Below are positions 8,188 to 15,044 of a stretch of DNA of 24,607 nucleotides, one piece after another. Origin of the DNA: Allosediminivita sp964397775 (GTDB taxonomy: Bacteria > Pseudomonadota > Alphaproteobacteria > Rhodobacterales > Rhodobacteraceae). The notes under the pieces were generated by a model. It did no database searches and was not told the DNA's origin. It saw nothing but the letters and a program-made list of their open reading frames with translations. Position 1 is the first letter of the stretch. The number at the start of each line of letters is the position of its first letter. The stretch is from contig CAYNKL010000058.1 of NCBI GenBank assembly GCA_964397775.1, positions 1 to 24,607 on the forward strand, written 5' to 3'. Made by a program: the position numbers and the translations under genes.

Positions 8188-10014
8188 ATGACCAAGCTTC
8201 AAGACCCGCAGCCGCTCTTCGACGCCAACGCCCCGCACGGGGACCGCGACCTGGGCCCGCTGCCGGAGTGGGACCTGACCGATCTCTATCCCGCGCCCGA
8301 CGCGCCCGAACTCAAGCGCGATCTCGACTGGCTCGAAGACGCCTGCAAGCGCTTCGCCAGCGATTTCGAAGGCAAGATCGCCGATCTCGACGCCGAAACC
8401 CTGCTCGAGGCCATCCAGCGCCACGAGCGGATCGAGGCCGTCGCAGGCCGCATCATGTCCTACGCGGGCCTGCGCTATTACCAGCTGACCACCGATCCCG
8501 CGCGCACCAAGTTCCTCTCGGACGCGCAGGAAAAGGTCACCGTCTACACCACGCCGCTGGTCTTCTTCACGCTCGAGATGAACCGCATCGAGGACACGCA
8601 TTTCGAGACCCTGATGGGCGAGAACAGCGACCTCGCCCGCTATCGCCCCGCCCTGCGCCGCATCCGCGCCATGAAGCCCTACCAGCTGTCGGACGAGCTG
8701 GAGAAATTCCTGCACGACATGGGCGTCGTCGGCGACGCCTGGGAACGCCTCTTCGACGAGACCATCGCCGGGCTGACCTTCACGGTCGACGGCGAAGAGC
8801 TCAACATTGAGGGCACACTGAACCTGCTGACCGACCACGACCGTGCCAAGCGCGAGGCCGGCGCCCGCGAACTGGCCAGCGTGCTGGCCGAGAACATCCG
8901 CACCTTCGCCCGCGTGCACAACACCACGACCAAAGAGAAAGAGATCATGGACCGCTGGCGCGGCATGCCCACGCCGCAGACCGGCCGTCACCTCTCCAAC
9001 GACGTGGAGCCCGAGGTCGTGCAGGCCCTGCGCGACGCCGTGGTCGAGGCCTACCCCCGCGTCAGCCATCGCTACTACGAGCTGAAGCGCAAGTGGCTCG
9101 GCCTCGACACCATGCAGATCTGGGACCGCAACGCGCCGCTGCCGATGGAACAGTCCCGCACGGTGACCTGGGACGAGGCGCGCGAGACGGTGATGAACGC
9201 CTACGCCGGCTTCGATCCCCGCATGTCCGAGATCGCCACCCCCTTCTTCGAAAAGGGCTGGATCGACGCCGCGGTGAAGCCCGGCAAGGCGCCCGGCGCC
9301 TTCGCCCACCCCACGGTGACCGAGGTGCATCCCTACATCATGCTGAACTACCTCGGCAAACCGCGCGACGTGATGACCCTCGCGCATGAACTCGGCCACG
9401 GCGTGCACCAGGTGCTGGCCGCAGGCCAGGGCGAGATGCTGGCCTCCACGCCGCTGACGCTCGCGGAAACGGCCTCTGTCTTCGGCGAGATGCTGACCTT
9501 CCGCCGCATGCTCGACGGCACCACCGACCCGGCCGAGCGCAAGGTCCTGCTCGCCGGCAAGGTCGAGGACATGATCAACACGGTCATGCGCCAGATCGCC
9601 TTCTACGATTTCGAGTGCAAGCTGCACGAGGCGCGCCGCGGCGGGGAACTCACTCCCGACGACATCAACGCCATCTGGATGTCCGTGCAGGCCGAAAGCC
9701 TCGGCCCCACCTTCGAGTACATGGAAGGCTACGAGACCTTCTGGGCCTACATCCCCCACTTCGTGCACACGCCCTTCTATGTCTACGCCTATGCCTTCGG
9801 CGACGGCCTCGTGAACGCGCTCTACGCCGCCTACGAGGAAGCGCCCGAGGGCTTCCAGGACAAGTACTTCGACATGCTCCGGGCCGGCGGCTCCAAGCAC
9901 CACAAGGAGCTTCTGGAACCCTTCGGTCTCGACGCGAGTGACCCCGCCTTCTGGCAGAAGGGCCTTTCGATGATCGAACGCTTCATCGACGAACTGGAAG
10001 CCATGGAAGACTGA
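8188..10014 (+). CDS. pepF: Oligoendopeptidase F, M3 family metallopeptidase
   Basis: A 608-residue M3-family zinc peptidase that cleaves short oligopeptides in the cytoplasm. The zinc motif HELGH is at residues 400-404 within LAHELGHGVHQVLA, and the third ligand lies in the following LAETASVFGEM helix. The N-terminal PepF domain (about 20-170) is recognisable from WDLTDLYP and the long helical stretch, and the C-terminal catalytic domain carries the HTPFYVYAYAFG segment. I chose the ATG at 8188 because GAGGA (8178-8182) lies 5 bases upstream. The frame opens at 8110, but the extra 26 residues look non-coding. The gene stands 97 bp after the ligase and a GC hairpin follows its stop, so it may be a single-gene unit. 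Confidence 0.95.
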   Translation: MTKLQDPQPLFDANAPHGDRDLGPLPEWDLTDLYPAPDAPELKRDLDWLEDACKRFASDFEGKIADLDAETLLEAIQRHERIEAVAGRIMSYAGLRYYQLTTDPARTKFLSDAQEKVTVYTTPLVFFTLEMNRIEDTHFETLMGENSDLARYRPALRRIRAMKPYQLSDELEKFLHDMGVVGDAWERLFDETIAGLTFTVDGEELNIEGTLNLLTDHDRAKREAGARELASVLAENIRTFARVHNTTTKEKEIMDRWRGMPTPQTGRHLSNDVEPEVVQALRDAVVEAYPRVSHRYYELKRKWLGLDTMQIWDRNAPLPMEQSRTVTWDEARETVMNAYAGFDPRMSEIATPFFEKGWIDAAVKPGKAPGAFAHPTVTEVHPYIMLNYLGKPRDVMTLAHELGHGVHQVLAAGQGEMLASTPLTLAETASVFGEMLTFRRMLDGTTDPAERKVLLAGKVEDMINTVMRQIAFYDFECKLHEARRGGELTPDDINAIWMSVQAESLGPTFEYMEGYETFWAYIPHFVHTPFYVYAYAFGDGLVNALYAAYEEAPEGFQDKYFDMLRAGGSKHHKELLEPFGLDASDPAFWQKGLSMIERFIDELEAMED

Positions 10015-10020
10015 CGCCCC

Positions 10021-10044
10021 GCCCGGCCCTTTTGGGGGCCGGGC
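10021..10044 (+). terminator. GC-rich hairpin after pepF
   Basis: A perfect 9-bp inverted repeat, GCCCGGCCC (10021-10029) and GGGCCGGGC (10036-10044), with a 6-base loop TTTTGG, begins 6 bases after the pepF stop. No T-run follows (CGCCTTGACG). Position and stem strength suggest a transcription end, or an RNA-stabilising structure, before the acetyltransferase gene. Confidence 0.6.
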
Positions 10045-10079
10045 CGCCTTGACGAGTACGCCTTTACACGAGTTCGCCT

Positions 10080-10571
10080 ATGACGATCATCCTCGCCCCC
10101 CTGCCGCCGAACCGTTCCGACCTGCTCGAGGCGATCACCCTGCCCGCCGAACAGCACCGGTTTGCCTCGCCGCCCGTCCTCTCCATGGCCGAGGCCACGG
10201 GCCGCCGCGACGGGCATCTGATCTGGGAGGGGGACACGCCGGTCGGATTCTTCGCCATCGACCCCGATTACCCCGGCGAACACGACTTCGCCGAAGCAGG
10301 CACCATCGGGCTGCGCATGTTCTGCATCGACGCGCGCCACCAGGGCCGCGGGCTTGCCACGCAGGCCAGCCGCGCGCTCGGCCCCTACCTCGCGAAGCAA
10401 TATCCGCAGGCCGCAACCGTCTACCTGACCGTGAACCACCGCAACCCGGGCGCCAAGGCGGCCTACCTCAAGGGCGGCTTCACCGACACGGGCGAGGACT
10501 ATCTCGGCGGCCCCTCGGGGCCGCAATACATCATGCGCCTGCCGCTGCGGGCCGCAGCACCCGCCGCCTGA
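10080..10571 (+). CDS. GNAT-family N-acetyltransferase
   Basis: A 163-residue single-domain GNAT acetyltransferase. The acetyl-CoA pyrophosphate-binding motif A is RHQGRGLATQASRAL (about 86-100), preceded by the strand GLRMFCIDA. The C-terminal part, YLTVNHRNPGAKAAYLKGGF, is the classical motif B region with the N-x-x-A-x-x-x-Y-x-x-x-GF pattern. The acceptor cannot be told from sequence; small molecules, peptides or ribosomal proteins are all possible. The start at 10080 has no strong Shine-Dalgarno sequence but begins just before the conserved fold. It follows the pepF terminator-like hairpin and ends 4 bases from the convergent zinc-finger gene. Confidence 0.88.
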   Translation: MTIILAPLPPNRSDLLEAITLPAEQHRFASPPVLSMAEATGRRDGHLIWEGDTPVGFFAIDPDYPGEHDFAEAGTIGLRMFCIDARHQGRGLATQASRALGPYLAKQYPQAATVYLTVNHRNPGAKAAYLKGGFTDTGEDYLGGPSGPQYIMRLPLRAAAPAA

Positions 10572-10575
10572 GCAC

Positions 10576-10845
10576 TCACTTCAACTGGGAATCCTTGGAG
10601 CCACGGCGGTTCACACCGCCGCGCGGCGCGGCCCGCCCCTGGTGCTCGGCCGCACATTCCACGCAGAGCTTCACCCCCGGCAGCGCCTTGCGCCGCTTCT
10701 CGGGGATTTCCTCGCCGCACTCGGCGCATTCCGCCAGGCTCTCGCCCACGGGCGCGCGCCGCGCTCGCATCCTTTCCAACTCGTCCGAGATCGAGGCCTC
10801 GATCTGTTCGCTCACCGCGCCGTCGCGCGTCCAGCCTCCGGCCAT
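10576..10845 (-). CDS. DksA/TraR-type C4 zinc-finger protein (YbiI-like)
   Basis: An 89-residue protein with a four-cysteine zinc finger: C40-x2-C43 (CAEC) and C61-x2-C64 (CVEC), with GEEIPEKRRKALPGVKLC between them. This is the DksA/TraR zinc-finger signature. The long coiled-coil of DksA with its acidic tip is missing, so it resembles the short E. coli YbiI type and not a full ppGpp cofactor of RNA polymerase. The N-terminus SEQIEASISDELERMRARR is helical and charged. The start at 10845 is fixed by a strong Shine-Dalgarno sequence, AAGGAGG (about 10852-10858 on this strand). Longer in-frame extensions upstream lack support. Function is unknown; nucleic-acid or RNA polymerase contact is inferred from the family. 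Confidence 0.88.
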   Translation of the reverse strand: MAGGWTRDGAVSEQIEASISDELERMRARRAPVGESLAECAECGEEIPEKRRKALPGVKLCVECAAEHQGRAAPRGGVNRRGSKDSQLK

Positions 10846-10920
10846 GGCACACCTCCTTGGCAGAACATCCCGTAAACATAGGGGCGGCCCGGCAAAGAAC
10901 CAAACCCATGCCGCTTCTTC

Positions 10921-10980
10921 TTGGCCCAAATATTCCGGGGGAGCCGCCCGAAGGGCGGCGGGGGCAGAGCCCCCTTCCCG
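10921..10980. repeat. Double-hairpin intergenic repeat of roseobacter type
   Basis: The stretch starts with CCCAAATATTCCGGGGGAG and then forms two perfect adjacent hairpins: GCCGCCC-GAA-GGGCGGC (10943-10959) and GGGGGC-AGA-GCCCCC (10960-10974). I recognise this arrangement, an AAATATTCC box followed by GC stems, as a short interspersed repeat common between genes in Rhodobacteraceae; that is memory, not a search. It lies in the 214-bp gap between the zinc-finger and peroxidase genes, reading out from both promoters. It could act as a terminator, an mRNA-stability element or a REP-like repeat. Only one copy is in the window. Confidence 0.6.
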
Positions 10981-11059
10981 GCCACCGCCACGTGCCGCCC
11001 CCCCAAGGATTGACTTCGGGTCGCGCACGCTACTTCTTCGCGCAAAGGAGTGCCCCGCC

Positions 11060-11620
11060 ATGCGCCCGATCCTCGCCCCGACACTTGCCCTGAGCCTCGT
11101 GCTCGCCGCCGCGCTGCCCGTCCGGGCCTCCGGGCCCTTCACCTTCGACAGCATCGACGGCGGCACCATTGCGCTCGACGACATGAAAGGCGGGCCGGTC
11201 CTCGTGGTCAACACCGCCTCGCGCTGCAGCTTCACGCCGCAGTACGACGGGCTGCAGGCGCTCTACGACCGCTACCGCGACCGCGGGCTGACGGTACTCG
11301 CCGTGCCCTCGCAGGATTTCCGGCAGGAGCTGGAAAGCGACGAAGCGGTCCGGGACTACTGCGCGATCAACTTCGACCTCGACCTGCCCATGACCACGAT
11401 CACCACCGTGACGGGCGCCGACGCGCATCCCTTCTACGCATGGCTCGAGGCCGATCACGACGTGCGACCGGCCTGGAACTTCAACAAGGTGCTTCTCGAC
11501 GGAGAGGGCGACTTCGTGGCCTTCTGGGGCTCCACGACGCAGCCCCTCTCGCAAACGGTGACGGCGCGGATCGAGCCCCTCCTGGGCCCCGCCTCCGATC
11601 AGGCGCTCAGCAGACCGTAA
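11060..11620 (+). CDS. Periplasmic glutathione peroxidase-family protein (Cys type)
   Basis: A 186-residue glutathione peroxidase-fold protein with an N-terminal signal peptide (about 1-24, ending VRASG). The peroxidatic Cys56 is in VVNTASRCSFTPQY, in the usual N-T-A-S-x-C context. The second active-site region reads VPSQDFRQEL where many homologues have P-x-N-Q-F. The conserved Trp is in PAWNFNKVLLD. It probably reduces hydroperoxides in the periplasm, perhaps using thioredoxin-like or glutathione donors. The start at 11060 is set by AAGGAG (11045-11050) 9 bases upstream. The frame stays open far upstream across other genes, but that part is not coding. Its 3' end overlaps the convergent DUF465 gene by 22 bp. 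Confidence 0.9.
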   Translation: MRPILAPTLALSLVLAAALPVRASGPFTFDSIDGGTIALDDMKGGPVLVVNTASRCSFTPQYDGLQALYDRYRDRGLTVLAVPSQDFRQELESDEAVRDYCAINFDLDLPMTTITTVTGADAHPFYAWLEADHDVRPAWNFNKVLLDGEGDFVAFWGSTTQPLSQTVTARIEPLLGPASDQALSRP

Positions 11621-11835
11621 AGCTCGTCCTTCACAGCCGCACGCCGCCGGCGCAGCTGCGCCTCGGCAAGTGGGTCCATGGGCGCCAGACGGCATTCCGC
11701 GCGAAAGACCTGCCGGTTCAGCTCGGCATAGGTATCAGCCAGACGCGCGAAATGGGCGTTGCCCCGTTTCATCTGACCCAGCTTTCCGGCCAGTTGCGGG
11801 AACTCGGCGACAAGCTCGTGCGGAACATGGGACAT
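11599..11835 (-). CDS. DUF465/YdcH-family small protein
   Basis: A 78-residue, highly charged helical protein of the DUF465 (YdcH) family, with MSHVPHELVAEFPQ at the start, a middle of MKRGNAHFARLADTYAELNRQV, and the end LRRRRAAVKDELYGLL. Members are small cytoplasmic proteins of unknown function, with a predicted two-helix hairpin. I chose the ATG at 11835 because GAGGAGAGG lies just upstream on this strand. An upstream ATG at 11868 would add 11 charged residues over that ribosome-binding site. The gene converges on the peroxidase and its last 22 bp overlap that gene's 3' end. It lies 100 bp downstream of the EamA gene on the same strand. Confidence 0.88.
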   Translation of the reverse strand: MSHVPHELVAEFPQLAGKLGQMKRGNAHFARLADTYAELNRQVFRAECRLAPMDPLAEAQLRRRRAAVKDELYGLLSA

Positions 11836-11935
11836 GGGCCTCTCCTCTTCATCGCTGTCCTGCCTCAAGCTTGCCAGAGACAGGCCCGGCGCGCCTTGAT
11901 CCGCGTCAAGACATGCCGCCGCTTCGGAGAACGCC

Positions 11936-12835
11936 CTAGTGGCCGGATTCCGTCACCAAGGGCGGGCGCTGCTTCTTCAGCCGCGCCTCACGCCAGGTGA
12001 TGTAGACCACCGCCCCCATGATCAGCGCGCCGCCCGCGATCACGAAGGGATCGGCCGGCTCGCCGAAGAAGGCGGCGCCAAGGATCACCGACCAGACGAG
12101 CTGAAGGAAGGTCACCGGCTGCGTCACGGTCACCGGCGCTGCGGCGAAGGCCAGCGTCATGCAGTAGTGCCCCGTCGTGGCGAAAAGCGCGACGCAGAAC
12201 AGCAGCGCCAGCTCGCCCCAGGTGGGCCAGACCCAGACTGCGATGGCAAAGGGCGCAAGCCCCACCGTCACGGTCAGCGACATCATCGCCACGATCACCA
12301 CCGGGCTCACCTCGCCCGACAGGATCTTGGCGGTGAGGTAAGAGCCCGCGAACAACACCGCGACCACCAGCATGGCAATGTGCCCGGGATCGAGATCGCG
12401 GAACCCCGGCCGCAAGATGATCGCCGCACCGATCAGCGCCGCCACCACCGCAAGGATACGGCGCATTGCCAGCTTTTCACCCAGAACGAAGACCGCCAGC
12501 ACGGTGATGTAGACCGGGTTGAGGTAGTTCATCGCCGTCACCTCGGCGAGCGGGATGCGGGTCATGGCGAAGAACCACAGGATCACCCCGCCGGTGTGAA
12601 AGACGCCGCGGATCCCGAACAGGCGAAGCTGCCGGCCGGTGGGCCGGAATTCGCGCAGCTCCCGCCAGGCCGAAAGCATGAAGAGCAGCCCGAAGCTGAA
12701 GCGCAGGAAGGCCGTCTCGGTGGAGGGGATGCGCGTGCCCACCGTCTTCACGAGGGCCGTCACCGCAACGAAGCAGAGCCCCGTCACCACCATCCAGAAA
12801 ATGCCCCGCGCCGGGCTCTGCGTCGCTGTCTGCAT
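11936..12835 (-). CDS. EamA-family (DMT) drug/metabolite exporter
   Basis: A 299-residue inner-membrane protein with about ten hydrophobic segments arranged as two EamA repeats (about 10-140 and 150-285). Recognisable parts are TETAFLRFSFGLLFML, LAEVTAMNYLNPVYITVLAVFVLGEK at the end of the first repeat, and VTQPVTFLQLVWSVILGAAFFGEP in the second. The DMT superfamily includes exporters of amino acids, metabolites and drugs; the substrate cannot be assigned. Its basic C-terminus (WREARLKKQR) is expected to be cytoplasmic. The ATG at 12835 has only a weak Shine-Dalgarno sequence. It is divergent from the chemoreceptor gene across a 170-bp gap. Confidence 0.9.
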   Translation of the reverse strand: MQTATQSPARGIFWMVVTGLCFVAVTALVKTVGTRIPSTETAFLRFSFGLLFMLSAWRELREFRPTGRQLRLFGIRGVFHTGGVILWFFAMTRIPLAEVTAMNYLNPVYITVLAVFVLGEKLAMRRILAVVAALIGAAIILRPGFRDLDPGHIAMLVVAVLFAGSYLTAKILSGEVSPVVIVAMMSLTVTVGLAPFAIAVWVWPTWGELALLFCVALFATTGHYCMTLAFAAAPVTVTQPVTFLQLVWSVILGAAFFGEPADPFVIAGGALIMGAVVYITWREARLKKQRPPLVTESGH

Positions 12836-12945
12836 GCCAGCAGGCTTAGACCACTGAGCGGCGGGGGCAAGGTGCCGTCAACCGCGGTCACGGTCGCGCC
12901 GAGTCAGCTTCCCGCCGACCGACAAGGACACATCGTTTGTTAAGA

Positions 12946-12963
12946 GGATTGCCATAGCAATCC
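12946..12963. promoter_or_regulatory. 18-bp dyad upstream of the chemoreceptor gene
   Basis: A perfect inverted repeat, GGATTGC-CATA-GCAATCC, sits 42 bases before the chemoreceptor ATG in the gap shared with the divergent transporter. Its size and position fit a regulator's operator or the leader of the chemoreceptor mRNA. No family of regulator can be named from it. Confidence 0.4.
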
Positions 12964-13005
12964 GCCAAATCATTGTGAACCTTCCAGAAAAGGACAGAGC
13001 CGCCC

Positions 13006-14820
13006 ATGTTGAGACTGGGAATCGCCTGGCGGATCTACCTCGTTGTCGTGCTCGCTTTGGGGTGCATGGGTTTCTCTGCGTGGAAATCCGTCTCCCTGAT
13101 GGAGCGAAATACCTACGTGCTACGCGAAGTGCACCTGCGCGATCTCGTCGATCTTGCGATCAGCAAGCTGCGCAACCTCGACGCTCAGGTTGCCGCCGGC
13201 GAAATGACCCTGGCCGAGGCGCAGGCCGAAGGCGTCGCATTCCTCCGCACGCTGAACTACGACAACGGCAACTACATTTTCGCGTCGGATTTCGACGGAA
13301 ACATCGTTGCGCACCCGCGCGATGACCGCATGGGCACCAACACCTGGGACCTGACCGACCCGGACGGCGTGAAGATCTACCAGGAACTCATCGCCACCGC
13401 GCAGCAGCCCGAGGGCGGCGCCGTCTACTACAGCTCACGGCGGGCCGGCGACGATGGCGCCGAGCTGACGCAGCCCAAGATCAGCTTCACCTACGGCTTT
13501 GCGCCCTGGGGATGGATGGTCGCAACCGGCAGCTATGTCGAGGATATCGACGCCATGGTGGCCGAGATGCGCACCGACATGCTCACCTATCTTCTGGTCG
13601 GGCTCGGCGTCATGACACTCGGCGGCGGCGTGATCGCCTACAGCGTCATCCGCCCGATCAACCGCCTCAACGCCCGCATGAAGGGGCTGTCCAAGGGGGA
13701 CCTCGCCAGCGAAATCCCCTATGTCAAAGGTCGGGCGGAGACCTCTCAGATGGCGCGCAGCATGGTCGTCTTCCGGGACGAGCTGCAGCGCAAGGAAGAG
13801 CTCGAACAGGCCGAGAACGAAGCCCGCGCCCGGCGCGACGCCGAACAGGAAGAACAGCGGGCGGTGGTCGCCTCGATCGGCGAGGGCCTTTCGGACCTCT
13901 CCGAGGGTGACCTGAGGCGGACGCTCGACCGCCCCTTCCCGCCCCAGTTCGAGCCGCTGCGACAGAACTTCAACACGACGGTGACGAACCTGCGCGAGAT
14001 CATGACGGTCCTTCTGCAGAACGCGGATGAGATACAGTCCCGTGCGGGGGAAATGTCCTCTTCCTCAGAGGATCTCGCCCGCCGCACCGAAACCCAGGCC
14101 GCCACGCTCGAAGAAACCGCCGCTGCCCTGGACGAGATCACCAGCTCGGTCGGCAAGGCCGCCAGCGATGCCTCCGAGGTCGAACGCGTGGTCCAGCAGA
14201 CGCGGACCGATGCCGAAGACAACAGCAGCATCGTGCGCCAGGCGGTTGTCGCCATGTCCGAAATCCGCGCATCCTCCGAATCGATCTCGAAGATCACCGG
14301 CGTGATCGACGACATTGCCTTTCAGACCAACCTTCTCGCGCTAAACGCGGGGGTCGAGGCCGCCCGCGCGGGCACCGCCGGGCGTGGCTTCGCCGTGGTC
14401 GCGGATGAAGTTCGCCAGCTTGCCCTGGGGTCCTCCGAAGCCGCGCGCGAGATCAAGCAGCTCATCGGCGCCAGTTCCAAGCACGTGGAATCCGGCGTGG
14501 AGCTGGTCAACTCGGCGGGCGAGGCGCTCGCGGGCATCGTCGAACAGGTTGCGCATGTCGCGACGCTGGTCAGCGGCATCGCCGAAAGCGCGCGGGACCA
14601 GTCGAGCGGTATCTCCGAGATCAACACGAGCGTGGTTCATCTCGACAAGGTGACCCAGCAGAATGCCGCGATGGTCGAGGAAGCCTCCACGGCAGTCGTG
14701 ACCCTGACCGGCGAGGTCGACAGCCTCCGACGCCAGATTTCTCGCTTCCGGGTCGATGTGGAAAGTGCCGCCGAACGGCTCGAAGCTTGGAGGCCGGATT
14801 TCGATCGGGCTGCCGGCTAA
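13006..14820 (+). CDS. Methyl-accepting chemotaxis protein with Cache sensor domain
   Basis: A 604-residue transmembrane chemoreceptor. TM1 is at about 9-25, a periplasmic single-Cache domain (about 35-185; NYIFASDFDGNIVAHPRDDR and WGWMVATGSYVEDID) follows, TM2 is at about 193-215, and HAMP is at about 215-265. A second HAMP-like helical segment lies near 290-340 (LSDLSEGDLRRTLDRPFPP). The signalling domain has the conserved hairpin tip IDDIAFQTNLLALNAGVEAARAG and GFAVVADEVRQLA. It should couple to CheA/CheW; the ligand is unknown, though Cache domains often bind small organic acids or amino acids. The C-terminus lacks an obvious CheR/CheB-binding pentapeptide. The ATG has AAGGA about 12 bases upstream, which is a wide spacing. 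No other che genes are nearby. Confidence 0.95.
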   Translation: MLRLGIAWRIYLVVVLALGCMGFSAWKSVSLMERNTYVLREVHLRDLVDLAISKLRNLDAQVAAGEMTLAEAQAEGVAFLRTLNYDNGNYIFASDFDGNIVAHPRDDRMGTNTWDLTDPDGVKIYQELIATAQQPEGGAVYYSSRRAGDDGAELTQPKISFTYGFAPWGWMVATGSYVEDIDAMVAEMRTDMLTYLLVGLGVMTLGGGVIAYSVIRPINRLNARMKGLSKGDLASEIPYVKGRAETSQMARSMVVFRDELQRKEELEQAENEARARRDAEQEEQRAVVASIGEGLSDLSEGDLRRTLDRPFPPQFEPLRQNFNTTVTNLREIMTVLLQNADEIQSRAGEMSSSSEDLARRTETQAATLEETAAALDEITSSVGKAASDASEVERVVQQTRTDAEDNSSIVRQAVVAMSEIRASSESISKITGVIDDIAFQTNLLALNAGVEAARAGTAGRGFAVVADEVRQLALGSSEAAREIKQLIGASSKHVESGVELVNSAGEALAGIVEQVAHVATLVSGIAESARDQSSGISEINTSVVHLDKVTQQNAAMVEEASTAVVTLTGEVDSLRRQISRFRVDVESAAERLEAWRPDFDRAAG

Positions 14821-14826
14821 CAATCT

Positions 14827-14855
14827 CGCGCGCCGGCTTATGGGGTCGGCGCGCG
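14827..14855 (+). terminator. First GC hairpin after the chemoreceptor gene
   Basis: A perfect 9-bp stem, CGCGCGCCG (14827-14835) with CGGCGCGCG (14847-14855), and an 11-base loop. It starts 6 bases after the chemoreceptor stop. There is no T-run, but a second, stronger stem follows directly, so the pair probably ends transcription. Confidence 0.5.
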
Positions 14856-14856
14856 C

Positions 14857-14892
14857 GGGTCCCGGTCGGGTCGCATCGCCCGACCGGGACCC
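14857..14892 (+). terminator. Perfect 14-bp stem hairpin after the chemoreceptor gene
   Basis: GGGTCCCGGTCGGG (14857-14870) and its exact complement CCCGACCGGGACCC (14879-14892) enclose the 8-base loop TCGCATCG. The stem is perfect and very GC-rich, and it is the strongest hairpin I saw in the window. It lies 37 bases after the chemoreceptor stop. No T-run follows, so it may act with Rho or as an mRNA 3'-end stabiliser. Confidence 0.65.
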
Positions 14893-14964
14893 CCTCGCCG
14901 GCTGCGATTTCGATGGTCTTCCAACCGGCGCGATCCGGGACCGCACCGCGGGCCAATCCTAACA

Positions 14965-14979
14965 ACAGGTTAAACCTGT
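14965..14979. promoter_or_regulatory. 15-bp palindrome in the chemoreceptor-mltG gap
   Basis: ACAGGTT-A-AACCTGT is a perfect 7-bp palindrome around a single base, in a locally AT-richer stretch. On the plus strand CTTTGT follows, so it may be a weak terminator hairpin with a five-base loop. A DNA-binding site is equally possible. No start codon on either strand lies just downstream, which argues for a termination role. Confidence 0.3.
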
Positions 14980-15011
14980 CTTTGTAACCCATTGATTCAT
15001 ATAGAGCGGCA

Positions 15012-15034
15012 GGATGTCCCGGCCCGGGACATCC
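15012..15034 (-). terminator. Hairpin after mltG
   Basis: GGATGTCCCGG (15012-15022), the centre base C, then CCGGGACATCC (15024-15034), form a perfect palindrome. As RNA it can fold with a 9-bp stem and a 5-base loop. It lies 10 bases after the mltG stop on the minus strand, the expected place for a transcription end. No T-run follows in that direction. Confidence 0.6.
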
Positions 15035-15044
15035 CACATGTCCC

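Noticed and set aside
8155..9903. A 582-codon minus-strand frame opposite the M3 peptidase
   Set aside because: The peptidase on the other strand has a complete HELGH motif and family length; the reverse frame is an antisense artefact of GC-rich codon use.
10049..11059. Long in-frame extension upstream of the glutathione peroxidase
   Set aside because: It runs through the acetyltransferase and zinc-finger genes in another frame; a good ribosome-binding site and signal peptide set the true start at 11060.
13006..14820. The two HAMP-like segments of the chemoreceptor as evidence for a gene fusion
   Set aside because: Multiple HAMP-like segments are common in alphaproteobacterial chemoreceptors, and the reading frame and composition are uniform.
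14756..14962. A small plus-strand frame at the end of the chemoreceptor gene
   Set aside because: It crosses the hairpin-forming stretch after the chemoreceptor and has no supporting start signal.
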